From positions 62,001 through 126,000 of the forward strand of contig CAVSFZ010000012.1 of NCBI GenBank assembly GCA_963727235.1: a stretch of DNA of 64,000 bases, given 5' to 3'. Source of the stretch: CAVPTL01 sp963727235 (GTDB taxonomy: Bacteria > Actinomycetota > Thermoleophilia > Gaiellales > JAICJC01). The notes beneath the pieces are model-generated. The model was not told the DNA's origin. It saw only the letters and a program-made list of their open reading frames with translations, and made no database searches. Positions 38,806 to 47,377 of the stretch are shown in pieces (position 1 is the first letter of the stretch; each line of letters starts with the position of its first letter). The position numbers and the translations under genes are program-made.

Positions 38806-39024
38806 ATGAGGTACCGCATCGAATACGGCTGGGGCGATCGCGGCCAGGCCCTCTACGCGCACTTCGAGGCAGACACCGAAGAACAGGCCAAGCAAACTGC
38901 GGTTGCACTGCTTCACCGGATCAAGATCAACGGCGCGTGGATCGTGCATGACAATCCCGGGCAGGGTTCGGAGACGCACGACCCGGGGAAGCTGATCGAC
39001 CACACTCGCTGGCTTAGCGCGTAG
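38806..39024 (+). CDS. Hypothetical protein, 72 aa
   Basis: MRYRIEYGWGDRGQALYAHF, then ADTEEQAKQTAVALLHRIKI: a compact, mixed alpha-beta sequence without motifs I know. The ATG at 38806 overlaps the presumed stop of the secreted-peptide gene (ATGA). A hairpin follows the stop within 4 nt. Confidence 0.55.
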   Translation: MRYRIEYGWGDRGQALYAHFEADTEEQAKQTAVALLHRIKINGAWIVHDNPGQGSETHDPGKLIDHTRWLSA

Positions 39025-39027
39025 ATC

Positions 39028-39059
39028 GAAGACTCTTCGGGTTTACCCGAATAGTCTTC
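39028..39059 (+). terminator. Stem-loop after the 72-aa gene
   Basis: gaagact-c-ttcggg-ttta-cccgaa-t-agtcttc: two perfect stem halves of 7 and 6 bp with one mismatch and a TTTA loop. Begins 4 nt after the stop codon at 39024. No long U-run follows (aactttg), so it could be a terminator or processing site. Confidence 0.65.
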
Positions 39060-39124
39060 AACTTTGCCCGTATTCGTCCCCCAAAAGAGGGATACGCCGA
39101 GCCAAAAGCGAATGTGTGCTGGCA

Positions 39125-40309
39125 ATGCCACGAAGCTCCCACTCCGACCCGGCCGGTCTGCGACCGATCGCGTCGCTCGACGCTGACCATCTTGAATCTG
39201 CCCTCGGGGTGGTGGAGATCGTCCAGGCGCTGTCTGCACTCGAGGATGTCTCCGAGATGCTGGCCTCGCTGGCCCGAAACCTGACCGAGATCCTGGGCGC
39301 CGACGCCTGCATGGTTTCGACGTTCGATCCCGCCCGCGGGGTGGTGCGAAACAGCGCCGGGTACGCCCGGCCGCCGTTCGTGTGGGCGCAGACTCCGTCG
39401 GAGCATCGCATCGCTGACTATCCGCGCACCGAGCAGGTGCTGACCGACGGCGCCCCCTACACCTGCATGCTGGGAGCCGACGCCGACTCACACGAGGCCC
39501 GGTGGCTGGTCGAGCTCGGCTACCGATCGCTTCTGATGCTGCAGCTTCCAGTCGAGTCCAAGCCGTTCGCGCTGATCGAGGTGTACGACAAGTCTGCCCG
39601 CCGGTTCGCCGACTCCGAGATTCGCCTGAGCGAAGCGCTGGCGCTGGAGGCGGGCAAGATGGTGGTGCGGGCACGCATGCAGGAGCACCTCGAGGACGCC
39701 TACATCGCGACGCTGGGGACGCTGGCGGCCGCGCTCGAGGCCAAGGACGCCTACACCAACGACCACGCGGCACAGATCGCAGAGCTCGCGGCGGCGGTGT
39801 GTGAGCAGCTGCAGATCGCCTCCTCGGACATGCGCATGATCCGCCTGGCGGCGCTGCTGCATGACATCGGCAAGATCGGAGTGCCGGAAACGATCCTGCA
39901 CAAGCGCGGGCCGCTGGACGAGGACGAGTGGGCGGTAATGCAGGAGCATCCCCGCATCGGCGCGCGCATCCTTGAGCCGGTTCCCTACTTTGCCGAGCTG
40001 GTACCGCTGGTCACCTCCAGCCATGAGCGCTACGACGGCACGGGGTATCCCGACCAACTGGCCGGCGCCGACATCCCCCTCGGGTCGCGCGTGATCGCCG
40101 TGTGCGACGCGTTCCATGCGATGACCGAGGATCGTGTGTACCGCAAGGCGGTGCCGGTGGACGAGGCGCTGCGCGAGATCGTCCGCTGCTCGGGCTCCCA
40201 GTTCGACCCCAGCTGCGTCGAGGCGATGCTCGCGGTGGTGCGCACCAAGGGCTGGCCACGATTCTCCCGCGACCGGCTGGTCCGGCTCGCCCGCACGCCG
40301 TCCTGGTAG
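39125..40309 (+). CDS. GAF-HD-GYP cyclic-di-GMP phosphodiesterase-like protein
   Basis: 394 aa from the ATG at 39125; a GTG three codons earlier is possible. N-terminal GAF domain (about 25-190), then HD-GYP domain with AALLHDIGKIGVPE (HD near residue 246), HPRIGARIL and SHERYDGTGYP (near 305). All motifs for hydrolysis of cyclic di-GMP are intact. Located between the two tadG copies, it may lower cyclic di-GMP to influence pilus function; that link is inference. A hairpin precedes it and RidA follows 12 nt later. Confidence 0.9.
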   Translation: MPRSSHSDPAGLRPIASLDADHLESALGVVEIVQALSALEDVSEMLASLARNLTEILGADACMVSTFDPARGVVRNSAGYARPPFVWAQTPSEHRIADYPRTEQVLTDGAPYTCMLGADADSHEARWLVELGYRSLLMLQLPVESKPFALIEVYDKSARRFADSEIRLSEALALEAGKMVVRARMQEHLEDAYIATLGTLAAALEAKDAYTNDHAAQIAELAAAVCEQLQIASSDMRMIRLAALLHDIGKIGVPETILHKRGPLDEDEWAVMQEHPRIGARILEPVPYFAELVPLVTSSHERYDGTGYPDQLAGADIPLGSRVIAVCDAFHAMTEDRVYRKAVPVDEALREIVRCSGSQFDPSCVEAMLAVVRTKGWPRFSRDRLVRLARTPSW

Positions 40310-40320
40310 ATTCGTCGGGG

Positions 40321-40719
40321 ATGAACCGCGCCGGCCAAAACCCGCTCGAGTTTTCGAAGGCCTACGACTACTCCCAGACGATCGTGGCCGACGGGCCGAT
40401 GGTGTACGTGTCCGGTCAGGGTGGTTTCGGCGCCGACGGCAGCGTGGTCGACCCCACCAGCTTCGAGGCACAGCTGCGGCAGGCCTACAGCAACGTGCAG
40501 GTGCTGCTCGAGGCCAACGGCGCGTCGCTCCAGACGATCGTGAAGATGACCGTGTACCTCGCCCGAGCGTCCGACTACGAAGTGTTCAAGCGGGTGCGGG
40601 CCGAAGTGCTGTCCGCCCCCTACCCCGCATCCACGGCAATCGTGGCGGGAGGATTCCTGTTCGAGGGGATGCTGGTCGAGATGGACGCCCACGCCCGCGT
40701 GGGCGAACCCCGGGCCTGA
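40321..40719 (+). CDS. RidA-family protein (YjgF/YER057c/UK114)
   Basis: 132 aa. DGPMVYVSGQGGFGADG near the start and IVKMTVYLAR later are family features, but the canonical Arg-containing segment near the end (PARS or similar) reads PYPASTAIV, so the imine/enamine deaminase activity is uncertain. RidA proteins hydrolyse reactive imines. Follows the HD-GYP gene by 11 nt and probably shares its transcript. Confidence 0.82.
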   Translation: MNRAGQNPLEFSKAYDYSQTIVADGPMVYVSGQGGFGADGSVVDPTSFEAQLRQAYSNVQVLLEANGASLQTIVKMTVYLARASDYEVFKRVRAEVLSAPYPASTAIVAGGFLFEGMLVEMDAHARVGEPRA

Positions 40720-40764
40720 CCCACCCTCACGTAACACCCCGCCGCGGTCGTCGATCACCCGGGC

Positions 40765-42030
40765 GTGGCTCCCATCCTGGCTTCTCTGCGTCGCGAAGGC
40801 GGCCAAACCCTGCCGATCGTCGCGGTGATCATGGTGGGCATCATCGCCATCGCCGGCCTGGTGATCGATCTCGGAAACGTTGAGCGGGTGCGCGCGCAGA
40901 TGCAAAACGCTGCCGACGCCGCGGCCACCTCGGGTGCCAGCACGCTGCTCGACCGCCAGTTCGACGTGGCCCGCGCAACGAACACCGCGCGCAGGTTCGG
41001 GATGGACTCCATAGGCATCAACCAGGTCGCCGGAGTTGACACCGCCACCGTCTCGCAGAGAGTCCAGGTCGGCTGCGACTCGCTGTACTCCGCGTGCGGC
41101 TCGGCCACCCCGAACACCGTCACGGTGCACGAGTCGGCCTCCGTCCCGACGTTCTTCATGAGCATCTTCGGGATCACCAGCCTGGACGTCAGCACCGAGG
41201 CCGAGGCCTGCGCGCCCTGCACCAGCGCCCCCCACGACATCATGTTGGTGCTCGACCGCACCGGCTCGATGGCCGCACCGGGCAAGGGCAGCAGCAACGG
41301 CGTCCGCAAGATCGACAACCTCAAAAACGCGCTTTTGCAGGGATTTCTTCCATCCCTCAACGGTCAGGACGATCGCGTCGGGATGGTGGTGTTCCCACCC
41401 GACACCGCCGGCTCGCCGGCGTGCAGCCACAAGGACAACGCGAACAACTACACCGACTACTACGACCCGACCCGAAACTACCTCGAGGTCGGACTGACCG
41501 GCGGCTACCTCAACCCCGACGACACCCTCAACCCGTCATCGCCGGTGATCGAGGACATCAACTGCATGATGCCGTTCTCGCGCACCGACTACGCCGACTC
41601 GCTGATGGCGGCCGAGCGCGAGTTCGACGCACACGCCCGCCCGGGGGTAGCCAAGGTGATCGTGATGATCTCCGACGGCGCGGCAAACCAGATCGACGAC
41701 CCCAAGTGCACCACGAGCACCGCGGAGCAGTGGGCGTGCGCGCACCCCTGCGAAGCCGGCATCGACAACGCCGACACCCTCAAGAAGGACGGCACCGAGA
41801 TCTACGCGATCGTGTACTCGGATCTCGAGGGAGACGAGTACTGCGGCGCGACCATGGACTACGGCGGGTCGGGCGCCCCCAGCAACCCGATGACCGGATA
41901 TGAGGCCATGGAGCAGATCGCGAGCCCGGGCGACTACCTCGAAGATCCCGATCCGGCGAACCTCATGGACATCCTGCACCAGGTGTCGGGCGCGATCTCG
42001 GGCGACAACACCTCGCACCTGGTGAAGTGA
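40765..42030 (+). CDS. tadG: TadG-like pilus protein with VWA domain, copy 2
   Basis: 421 aa intact frame from a GTG at 40765. TadE/G signal helix (GQTLPIVAVIMVGIIAIAGLV), a repeat-like extracellular part with paired cysteines (CDSLYSAC, CAPC), and a VWA domain starting IMLVLDRTGSM, with VIVMISDGAANQIDD later. Copy 1 at 36091 is closely similar throughout. Likely an assembled minor pilin or adhesin. Divided from copy 1 by 3.4 kb of mostly unrelated genes. Convergent with the LCP gene, 3 nt apart. Confidence 0.87.
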   Translation: MAPILASLRREGGQTLPIVAVIMVGIIAIAGLVIDLGNVERVRAQMQNAADAAATSGASTLLDRQFDVARATNTARRFGMDSIGINQVAGVDTATVSQRVQVGCDSLYSACGSATPNTVTVHESASVPTFFMSIFGITSLDVSTEAEACAPCTSAPHDIMLVLDRTGSMAAPGKGSSNGVRKIDNLKNALLQGFLPSLNGQDDRVGMVVFPPDTAGSPACSHKDNANNYTDYYDPTRNYLEVGLTGGYLNPDDTLNPSSPVIEDINCMMPFSRTDYADSLMAAEREFDAHARPGVAKVIVMISDGAANQIDDPKCTTSTAEQWACAHPCEAGIDNADTLKKDGTEIYAIVYSDLEGDEYCGATMDYGGSGAPSNPMTGYEAMEQIASPGDYLEDPDPANLMDILHQVSGAISGDNTSHLVK

Positions 42031-42033
42031 CTC

Positions 42034-44008
42034 CTAGCCGACCGGCTTCAGCGAGCGGGCGATGGCGATCATCTCGCCGTTGGTGAGTTCGCTGGTGAGC
42101 GTGTTCTGCACCCAGTATGCGAGCCCGGCGTGGACGAACCCGATCGTCTGCAGATGCGCGCCGTTGTAGAAGAACCGGTAGGTGCGGCCGTCCAGCTTGC
42201 GGATGGCGTTGGGCGTTCGCAGGATCGGGGCATCGGTGAACCGCGTCTCCTCGATCCCCCAGAAGTCACCGGGGCCCGGCAGCTTGAACATCGCATACAG
42301 CGAGTTCGTGCCCTTCCCGGCCACCGGGATGCTGTAGGTGCGGATCGGATCGGCGCCGAGGTAGGAGCACTCGCCCGCTCCCGGCGGGGCGTCTGAGTAC
42401 GGGCAGAACTGCGAACTCGACTGGGCGACGGTCGGGTAGAGCACCCGGAAGTGCACCTTCTTCTGGGCCTGCTTGAAGTAGTCGCGATACTCGGTGCTGT
42501 GGGTGATGGTGGACGGGGTGCCGTTCTGCGAGCCCGCCGGCTTCGGGGGCTTGACCGCCAGCGTGCCCTTGTACGAGTGCCCGACCACCAGGGTCACCGG
42601 CGTGGTGGCGCGAGATCGTCGACGGCAGCGGCTTGGTGGTGGCCGAGCCCACGATATGCGCGATGTCCGCGGCCGCGGCGGCCTGCCCGGGCTGGTAGTA
42701 GACGACCGAGCCTGAGTACGTCAGGTTGGGCGCATTCCCGCCGGAGCTTGCGGCGTACCCCCAGCCGTCGAGCTGCTGGACGGCTTTGGCGGCATCGCCC
42801 TCGACGCCGTTTCCGTTGAGCACCGTCACCGACACTCCCGCCGGGGTGACGGCCGGCGTCCACTTGGGCTTGGCAGGCTTGTGCGGGTGCTGCGAGGGAA
42901 GCGTCTTGCCGGCGGTGTCCAGCACCCATGGGTGCTTCCACTGGTACATCGCGTGCTTGAGGGCGGCCGGATCGATATCCACGGCGCTCTCACCGTCGGT
43001 CTCGGTGACCACGCCCCAGGGAGCTTTGACCGTGGCGATGTGGGAGCGCACGCCGTAGGCGGTGGCGACGAAGCTGATCAGGGTGCGCAAGCTGGGGCTG
43101 TGTCCGCCCGGTCCCACGATCGTGAAGCTCTTGGAGATGTTGTCCAAAAGGTCGGTGATGTCGGGGATGTCGGTGACGCTCACGCCGTTGAAGCGGTTCG
43201 CCGCTCGGCTCTCGAAGGCGCGCAGGAAGAGCTGCTGCCGGGCCTGGCGGTGGAAGTCGTCATCGGTGTGGCGATAGCGCGAGAAGGCCAGCGCGTCGCG
43301 TCCGTTGAGCTGCTGGTAGCCGGGCTTGATGTCGATCTCCGACCAGCCCGAGTAGGGCGCGGTGGCGGGCGGGTTGTAGTAGTACTGATCGACGTTCACG
43401 TACACGCCGCCGAGCGAGTTGACGATCCCGCGGAAGCCCGAGAAGTCGACGTTCAAGAGGTAGTTGGGGTGCACGCCGGTCGCTTCCTTGACCGCTTTCA
43501 GCGCGAGCGCGTCTCCTCCCAGCGAGTAGGCGCCGTTGATCTTGGCGGGGCCGTACCCGTCCACCGCTCACCCACAGGTCACGCGGGATCGAGAACAGGG
43601 CGGCCATGTGGTGCTTGGGGTCGATGCGCATCAGCATCAAGGTGTCGGACAGTCCGAACTGGCCGTTGACGGCCTTGCCGCGATGGTCGGAGCCGACCAA
43701 CAGCAGGCTGATCGGGGCATCCGAGGTGGGGATCATCTGCACCAAGCCCGCCGCTCGCCTTCTGATCATTCGGGTTGAGCTGCGGTCACCTTGTCGATGA
43801 TCCCGTTCAGGTACCAGGCGGTCGCGGCCCCGGCCGCCACCACCAAGAGCAGCATCACACCGAGCACGCCGAGGGTGATCTTGACCCAGCGCGGCCGTCT
43901 CCGCCACCACCCGCCGCGGCGGCCGTCCCCTCCGGGACCACGCGGAGGCCGAGGGGGCTTGCCGCCATACACCTTCATCTTCGGTTTGGGCGGCACCTGA
44001 CTCGCCAC
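42034..44008 (-). CDS. LytR-CpsA-Psr (LCP) family protein, three frameshifts
   Basis: About 655 aa across four frame segments broken near 43762, 43560 and 42600. Order: basic N-terminus and one helix (VKITLGVLGVMLLLVVAAGA), LCP catalytic domain (ISLLLVGSDHRG, DTLMLMRIDP, SIPRDLWV, GVYVNVDQYYYNPP, GRDALAFSRYRH), LytR_C domain (VSVTVLNGNGVEGDAAK), and a further C-terminal domain (about 180 aa, HFRVLYPTVAQ, LKPVG end). LCP enzymes attach glycopolymers to peptidoglycan. Last domain not recognised. Start ATG at 44008. Confidence 0.83.
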
Positions 44009-44204
44009 ACAGACTCCTCGCTCGCTTCCCGAGACACGCCGAAACGGGCCTCGGGTGAGTATACGGCGGCACCATGTGAAGGCCCTTCAAAGGCGTCCGC
44101 AGACTCATCGTTCTCCAATCGCTGCGATCCAGCCCAAAGGGCGAAGATCATTTCGCTTTTATGCGATGCCAGACCGGCCGATTACAGGGGCACCTGCCCA
44201 CCCC

Positions 44205-44720
44205 TCAGGAGGCGAGACAATCCGCCGGATATCCACCGAACTGCGAGCCGAGACCGCTCAGACGATGGCTGAGTATGCAGTCGTGCTGGCGGTCATCACG
44301 ATCGCCGTGGTCGTCACCCTGGGTCTTTTGAGCACGGCCATCAAAGGCAAGCTCACCAGCGTCATCGGCATTCTCTAGAGTTCGGCGGCGGAGTGCGCGG
44401 GCGGCGACGCTGACACTCGTGCCCAGGGCCTCGAGCAGTTCGCCCACGTTGGCGCGATCGCGCAGCACCGCGTGCCGCAACTGCGACTCCCTGCGGATGC
44501 CGTAGCGGTTGCGACGTCCCACCCGCTCTCGGGTGATGTAGCCGGCCTCCTCGAGGTCGCGCACGATCATCTGCACCGCCCGCCGGCTGATGCCCGCCAA
44601 CTCGGCGATCCGAGCGGTGGTGGCGTCAGGCGCTTCGGCGATCAGCAGCAACACCACCGCATGGTTGGTGAAGAATGTCCAGCGATGGCTGCGGGCAATT
44701 CTGCCGAGGTCGTTACTCAT
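44205..44720 (-). CDS. Winged-helix regulator overlapping flp copy 1, end probably frameshifted
   Basis: 171 aa as read. Residues about 15-80 form a MarR/ArsR-like winged helix (TTARIAELAGISRRAVQMIV, EEAGYITRERVGRRNRYGI). The final 60 residues lie antisense across the flp pilin, which is unlikely to be real. In an alternative frame the sequence ends AHSAAEL at a TAG at 44375-44377, overlapping flp's own stop in the convergent manner seen elsewhere here. A one-base error between 44390 and 44440 would explain it; the likely true product has about 115 aa. Confidence 0.6.
   Translation of the reverse strand: MSNDLGRIARSHRWTFFTNHAVVLLLIAEAPDATTARIAELAGISRRAVQMIVRDLEEAGYITRERVGRRNRYGIRRESQLRHAVLRDRANVGELLEALGTSVSVAARALRRRTLENADDAGELAFDGRAQKTQGDDHGDRDDRQHDCILSHRLSGLGSQFGGYPADCLAS
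44220..44378 (+). CDS. flp: Flp/Fap-type pilin, copy 1, apparent ATC start
   Basis: 52 aa type IVb pilin. The cleavage and transmembrane region reads ETA|QTMAEYAVVLAVITIAVV with Glu and Tyr at +5 and +6 of the mature protein and Ala at -1. AGGAGG (44207-44212) is 7 nt before an ATC at 44220. Copy 2 at 45237 has exactly the same layout with an ATG, so I place the start here. The next ATG in frame is upstream at 44166 and would add 18 unlike residues. Prepilin peptidase is not encoded in the window. Confidence 0.7.
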   Translation: MRRISTELRAETAQTMAEYAVVLAVITIAVVVTLGLLSTAIKGKLTSVIGIL

Positions 44721-44784
44721 CTGGCCTGTACGGTACCCACAAGACCAAGAAAGTATTCAGGAGAGTTTCAAGGAGGGTGTAGTG

Positions 44785-45096
44785 ATGGCAACCGCCACGA
44801 GCCAGCTCGTCCGTGTCTCCTTTTCGGACGGCTACCGACACGAATGGACCGTGCCCGAGCACGACACCGCGGAGAACACGCTGGAGCAGATCCGCCAGAC
44901 AATCGTGCACTCGCACTGGTTTCAAGTGCCCGGCACCGGCAAGTCGTACTCGCCCTTCGCGATCGTCTCAATCGAGGTGATCGAACCCGCCGGCTCCGGA
45001 TCGGCCGACTCAGACGACCCCTCGGCGGCGGCACGGCTGGGCCAGGGCGTGCGTGAGCACGTGATCGATCCGATCAACGAGAAGCTCGACGAGTAG
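44785..45096 (+). CDS. Hypothetical protein, 103 aa
   Basis: Starts ATG at 44785 with AGGAGG 8 nt upstream. MATATSQLVRVSFSDGYRHE begins a small soluble protein with SHWFQVPGTGKSYSPFAIV and an acidic tail (DPINEKLDE). No family recognised. It lies divergent from the winged-helix gene and before flp copy 2, so it may belong to the pilus locus. Confidence 0.6.
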   Translation: MATATSQLVRVSFSDGYRHEWTVPEHDTAENTLEQIRQTIVHSHWFQVPGTGKSYSPFAIVSIEVIEPAGSGSADSDDPSAAARLGQGVREHVIDPINEKLDE

Positions 45097-45236
45097 GCCG
45101 GGGCGCTGCCACTCGGTCACGGCCAACACATCGCGCACTTGATCCCTCGATCGGGGGAAATCCACTCCGAGCATCTTGCACGGATTGAAACAACCCGTAC
45201 TTTCGAGATGTCACCCTCTCCCCTGGAGGCATCACA

Positions 45237-45404
45237 ATGATCGAGCGGTTCCTCTCAAACGTTTCCCCGGCCGACGAGTCTGGCCAGACGATGGCCGAGT
45301 ACGCAGTCGTGCTGGCCGTGATCACCATCGCCGTGGTCGTCACCCTTGGCCTTTTGAGCGACGCCATCAGCGCCCAGCTGACCAGCGTCATCGGCATTCT
45401 TTAG
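45237..45404 (+). CDS. flp: Flp/Fap-type pilin, copy 2
   Basis: 55 aa. MIERFLSNVSPADESG precedes the cut site G|QTMAEY; the mature helix AVVLAVITIAVVVTLGLL is identical to copy 1. Gly at -1 and Glu at +5 fit cleavage by a TadV/PilD-type prepilin peptidase. GGAGG lies 7 nt before the ATG. This is the likely major pilin monomer moved by CpaF through TadB/TadC. A strong hairpin follows the gene. Confidence 0.88.
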   Translation: MIERFLSNVSPADESGQTMAEYAVVLAVITIAVVVTLGLLSDAISAQLTSVIGIL

Positions 45405-45435
45405 TCGCACCGACTTCTTCGAGTACCCCCCCAAA

Positions 45436-45468
45436 GCAGTGGCCGCGTCCCCTCGTCGCGGCCACTGC
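45436..45468. terminator. Strong stem-loop after flp copy 2
   Basis: Perfect 12-bp stem gcagtggccgcg / cgcggccactgc with a 9-nt loop, 31 nt after the flp stop and 17 nt before the convergent secreted-protein stop. No U-run follows, as for many actinobacterial terminators, so it may act on both strands. Confidence 0.75.
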
Positions 45469-45485
45469 CCGTTAAGGGGCACCGT

Positions 45486-46121
45486 CTAGGGTGCTTTGAC
45501 CTCCAGCGGCGGTGAGAACAACGAGGTCTTGCCGGTGCGGATCCGCCGCAGTCGGGCGCGGAACAGGTAGACGCCGGGTTTGGCCGGCACGAACGTCGCC
45601 CAGCCGGCTCTGGTGCCGTACCTCCACCATTGGAAGCTGGTGGCACCCGGCGGCTTGATCTGGACGTCCTCACGAAAGCTGGGAGAGCGCGTCCCCCCAA
45701 ACCCGATGATGAAGGTCGGCGTGTGAGTCCGCTTGGCGCGGCCTTGGCTCATGGAATCGGCGATCGTGCCTTTCATCGATGTCAGATTGCTCGAGTGGTA
45801 CGGATAGGTGCCCGCCCCCCAGAACCGGAACGCGTACGCAGCGCCGGCGCTGCCCCGCGGCCCGGAGTCGAACAGGTTCATGCCGCTGGAGTCGGTCACC
45901 GAGCGGGTGGTCGATCCCGGGAGACCCCGGAAGCTCCACGAAACGATGAAGTCCTGCTCTGCGAGGTTCGGGGAGTACGACGACGCGTGCACCTGCACGA
46001 TCGTCACCGGCAACTGAATGGCGACGGCCGACGACACCGTCGAGGTAGCCATGATCCCAACTGCGATCATCGACACCGCAATCGATCGACGCATCATCTG
46101 GCTCGCCGGCTGCAGGGTCAT
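45486..46121 (-). CDS. Secreted hypothetical protein, 211 aa
   Basis: ATG at 46121 overlaps the stop of the NHL gene (ATGA). Signal peptide near 11-34 (SIAVSMIAVGIMATSTVSS). The mature part is rich in beta strands and aromatic residues: FIVSWSFRGLPG, AAYAFRFWGAGTYPYH, PGVYLFRARLRRI. It resembles the sandwich of an Ig-like or cupredoxin-like domain, but no metal ligand set is visible. Likely acts outside the cell with the NHL lipoprotein. Confidence 0.55.
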   Translation of the reverse strand: MTLQPASQMMRRSIAVSMIAVGIMATSTVSSAVAIQLPVTIVQVHASSYSPNLAEQDFIVSWSFRGLPGSTTRSVTDSSGMNLFDSGPRGSAGAAYAFRFWGAGTYPYHSSNLTSMKGTIADSMSQGRAKRTHTPTFIIGFGGTRSPSFREDVQIKPPGATSFQWWRYGTRAGWATFVPAKPGVYLFRARLRRIRTGKTSLFSPPLEVKAP

Positions 46122-47224
46122 GGAGCAACTCCCGCGACCGTGGTGATCACTCCGCCTCGACTGAGTACGCGCACGACGTTATTGCCTTGATCGGTGATGA
46201 ACAGTGCTCCCCGGGGGCCCAATGCGATCCCGGAAGGAGCGTTCATGCGGGCCTTGACGGCCGCGCCCCCATCACCTGAGAACCCGGTCGGACCTGCTCC
46301 TGCAACGGTGGTGATGATGCCCTCGCGGGTCACCAGCCGAATGCGGTTGTTCAGCGAGTCAGACACGTACAGGTCGCCGGACTTCGTCAATGCCAGCCCG
46401 GTGGGGAAGTCCAGCCGGGCACGCGTGGCAGGGCCGCCGTCACCGGAGAAGCCCTTGGCCCCCGACCCGGCGATATGGGTAATCCGACCCGCCGGGCTGA
46501 TCCTGATCACAACGTTCGCCCAGAAGTCGGACATGTACACGTTGCCGGCGTGGTCGATTGCAAGGTAGGACGGGTGGCGCAGCCACACCTTCGTTCCCAG
46601 CGTCCCATTGGGTGCCTGTTCGACGTGCAGTTTGCCGCCGCCGGCAACGGTGGTGATCACACCGTCGCGGCCCACCCGGCGCAGGCGATGGTTCTGCTCG
46701 TCGGCGATGTAGAGGTTGCCGGCCGGATCCTGGGCAATCCCGATCGGATCGTTGAGCCTGGCCTTCGTCGCCGGGCCGCCGTCACCCGAGAACCCCTCGT
46801 GCCCGCAGCGGCCAACGATGCTCGAGATCACCCCGGAGGTGCTGATCCGGCGGATGCAGCCGTTGTGGTGGTCTGCCACCAGCAGGCTGCCGTCAGCCTC
46901 GCTGATCAGTCCGGTCGGGGCGTTCAGGTCGGCGTGGACGGCGAGGCCGCCGTCGCCGGAGAAGTTGGCCCCGCCGGTGCCGGCGATCACCTTGAGCCGC
47001 CCCGCCCGGTTGACCTTGTCGACCACGTTTCCGCTGAACTCAGACACGTACATGTTGCCGCGGCCGTCGAAGGCAATGTCCTCGGGCGCTCCCATTGGGA
47101 CATGTGTGGCTCGCGGAAGGCGGTGCACCGAAGCGCCGTCAGCAGTGGAGCCGCAGCCCACCGCACACACCACAAGCATCGCCAGGCCCAGCGCGACTGC
47201 TGATTGTCTGATCTCTCGCTTCAT
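46118..47224 (-). CDS. NHL-repeat lipoprotein
   Basis: 368 aa from the ATG at 47224, with GGAGG upstream. The lipobox AVGC (near residue 26) marks a lipoprotein. About five or six NHL-type repeats follow, each with a GFSGDGGPATKARLN-like block and LYVSDSLNNRIRLV strand; together a beta-propeller. Such proteins mediate binding or act as secreted enzymes' scaffolds; specific role unknown. Divergent from the ABC transporter operon. Confidence 0.85.
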   Translation of the reverse strand: MKREIRQSAVALGLAMLVVCAVGCGSTADGASVHRLPRATHVPMGAPEDIAFDGRGNMYVSEFSGNVVDKVNRAGRLKVIAGTGGANFSGDGGLAVHADLNAPTGLISEADGSLLVADHHNGCIRRISTSGVISSIVGRCGHEGFSGDGGPATKARLNDPIGIAQDPAGNLYIADEQNHRLRRVGRDGVITTVAGGGKLHVEQAPNGTLGTKVWLRHPSYLAIDHAGNVYMSDFWANVVIRISPAGRITHIAGSGAKGFSGDGGPATRARLDFPTGLALTKSGDLYVSDSLNNRIRLVTREGIITTVAGAGPTGFSGDGGAAVKARMNAPSGIALGPRGALFITDQGNNVVRVLSRGGVITTVAGVAP

Positions 47225-47308
47225 GGAACCTCCGATGTCGGCAGTAGGTGGGTGATAGCCCGCTCCAGGCGTACTCCGAAACCGTGCAGCCATGGAGGCC
47301 GACGGGAG

Positions 47309-47338
47309 GCCACCACCCCGGTTCGGCGGGGGGGTGGC
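47309..47338 (+). promoter_or_regulatory. Stem-loop and candidate -35 before the ABC operon
   Basis: gccacc-accccg, gttc, then cggggg-ggtggc: a G/C-rich stem. Just after it, TTGACA at 47343-47348 could be a -35 for the transporter operon; the -10 at 17-18 nt is poor (GAGATA). Low-confidence site. Confidence 0.3.
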
Positions 47339-47377
47339 ACCCTTGACACAAAACGCACGGTGTGGGGAGATAGAGCC

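Noticed and set aside
40321..40719. RidA as part of the pilus system
   Set aside because: It is placed between tadG copies but belongs to a general metabolite-repair family; co-location alone is not evidence.
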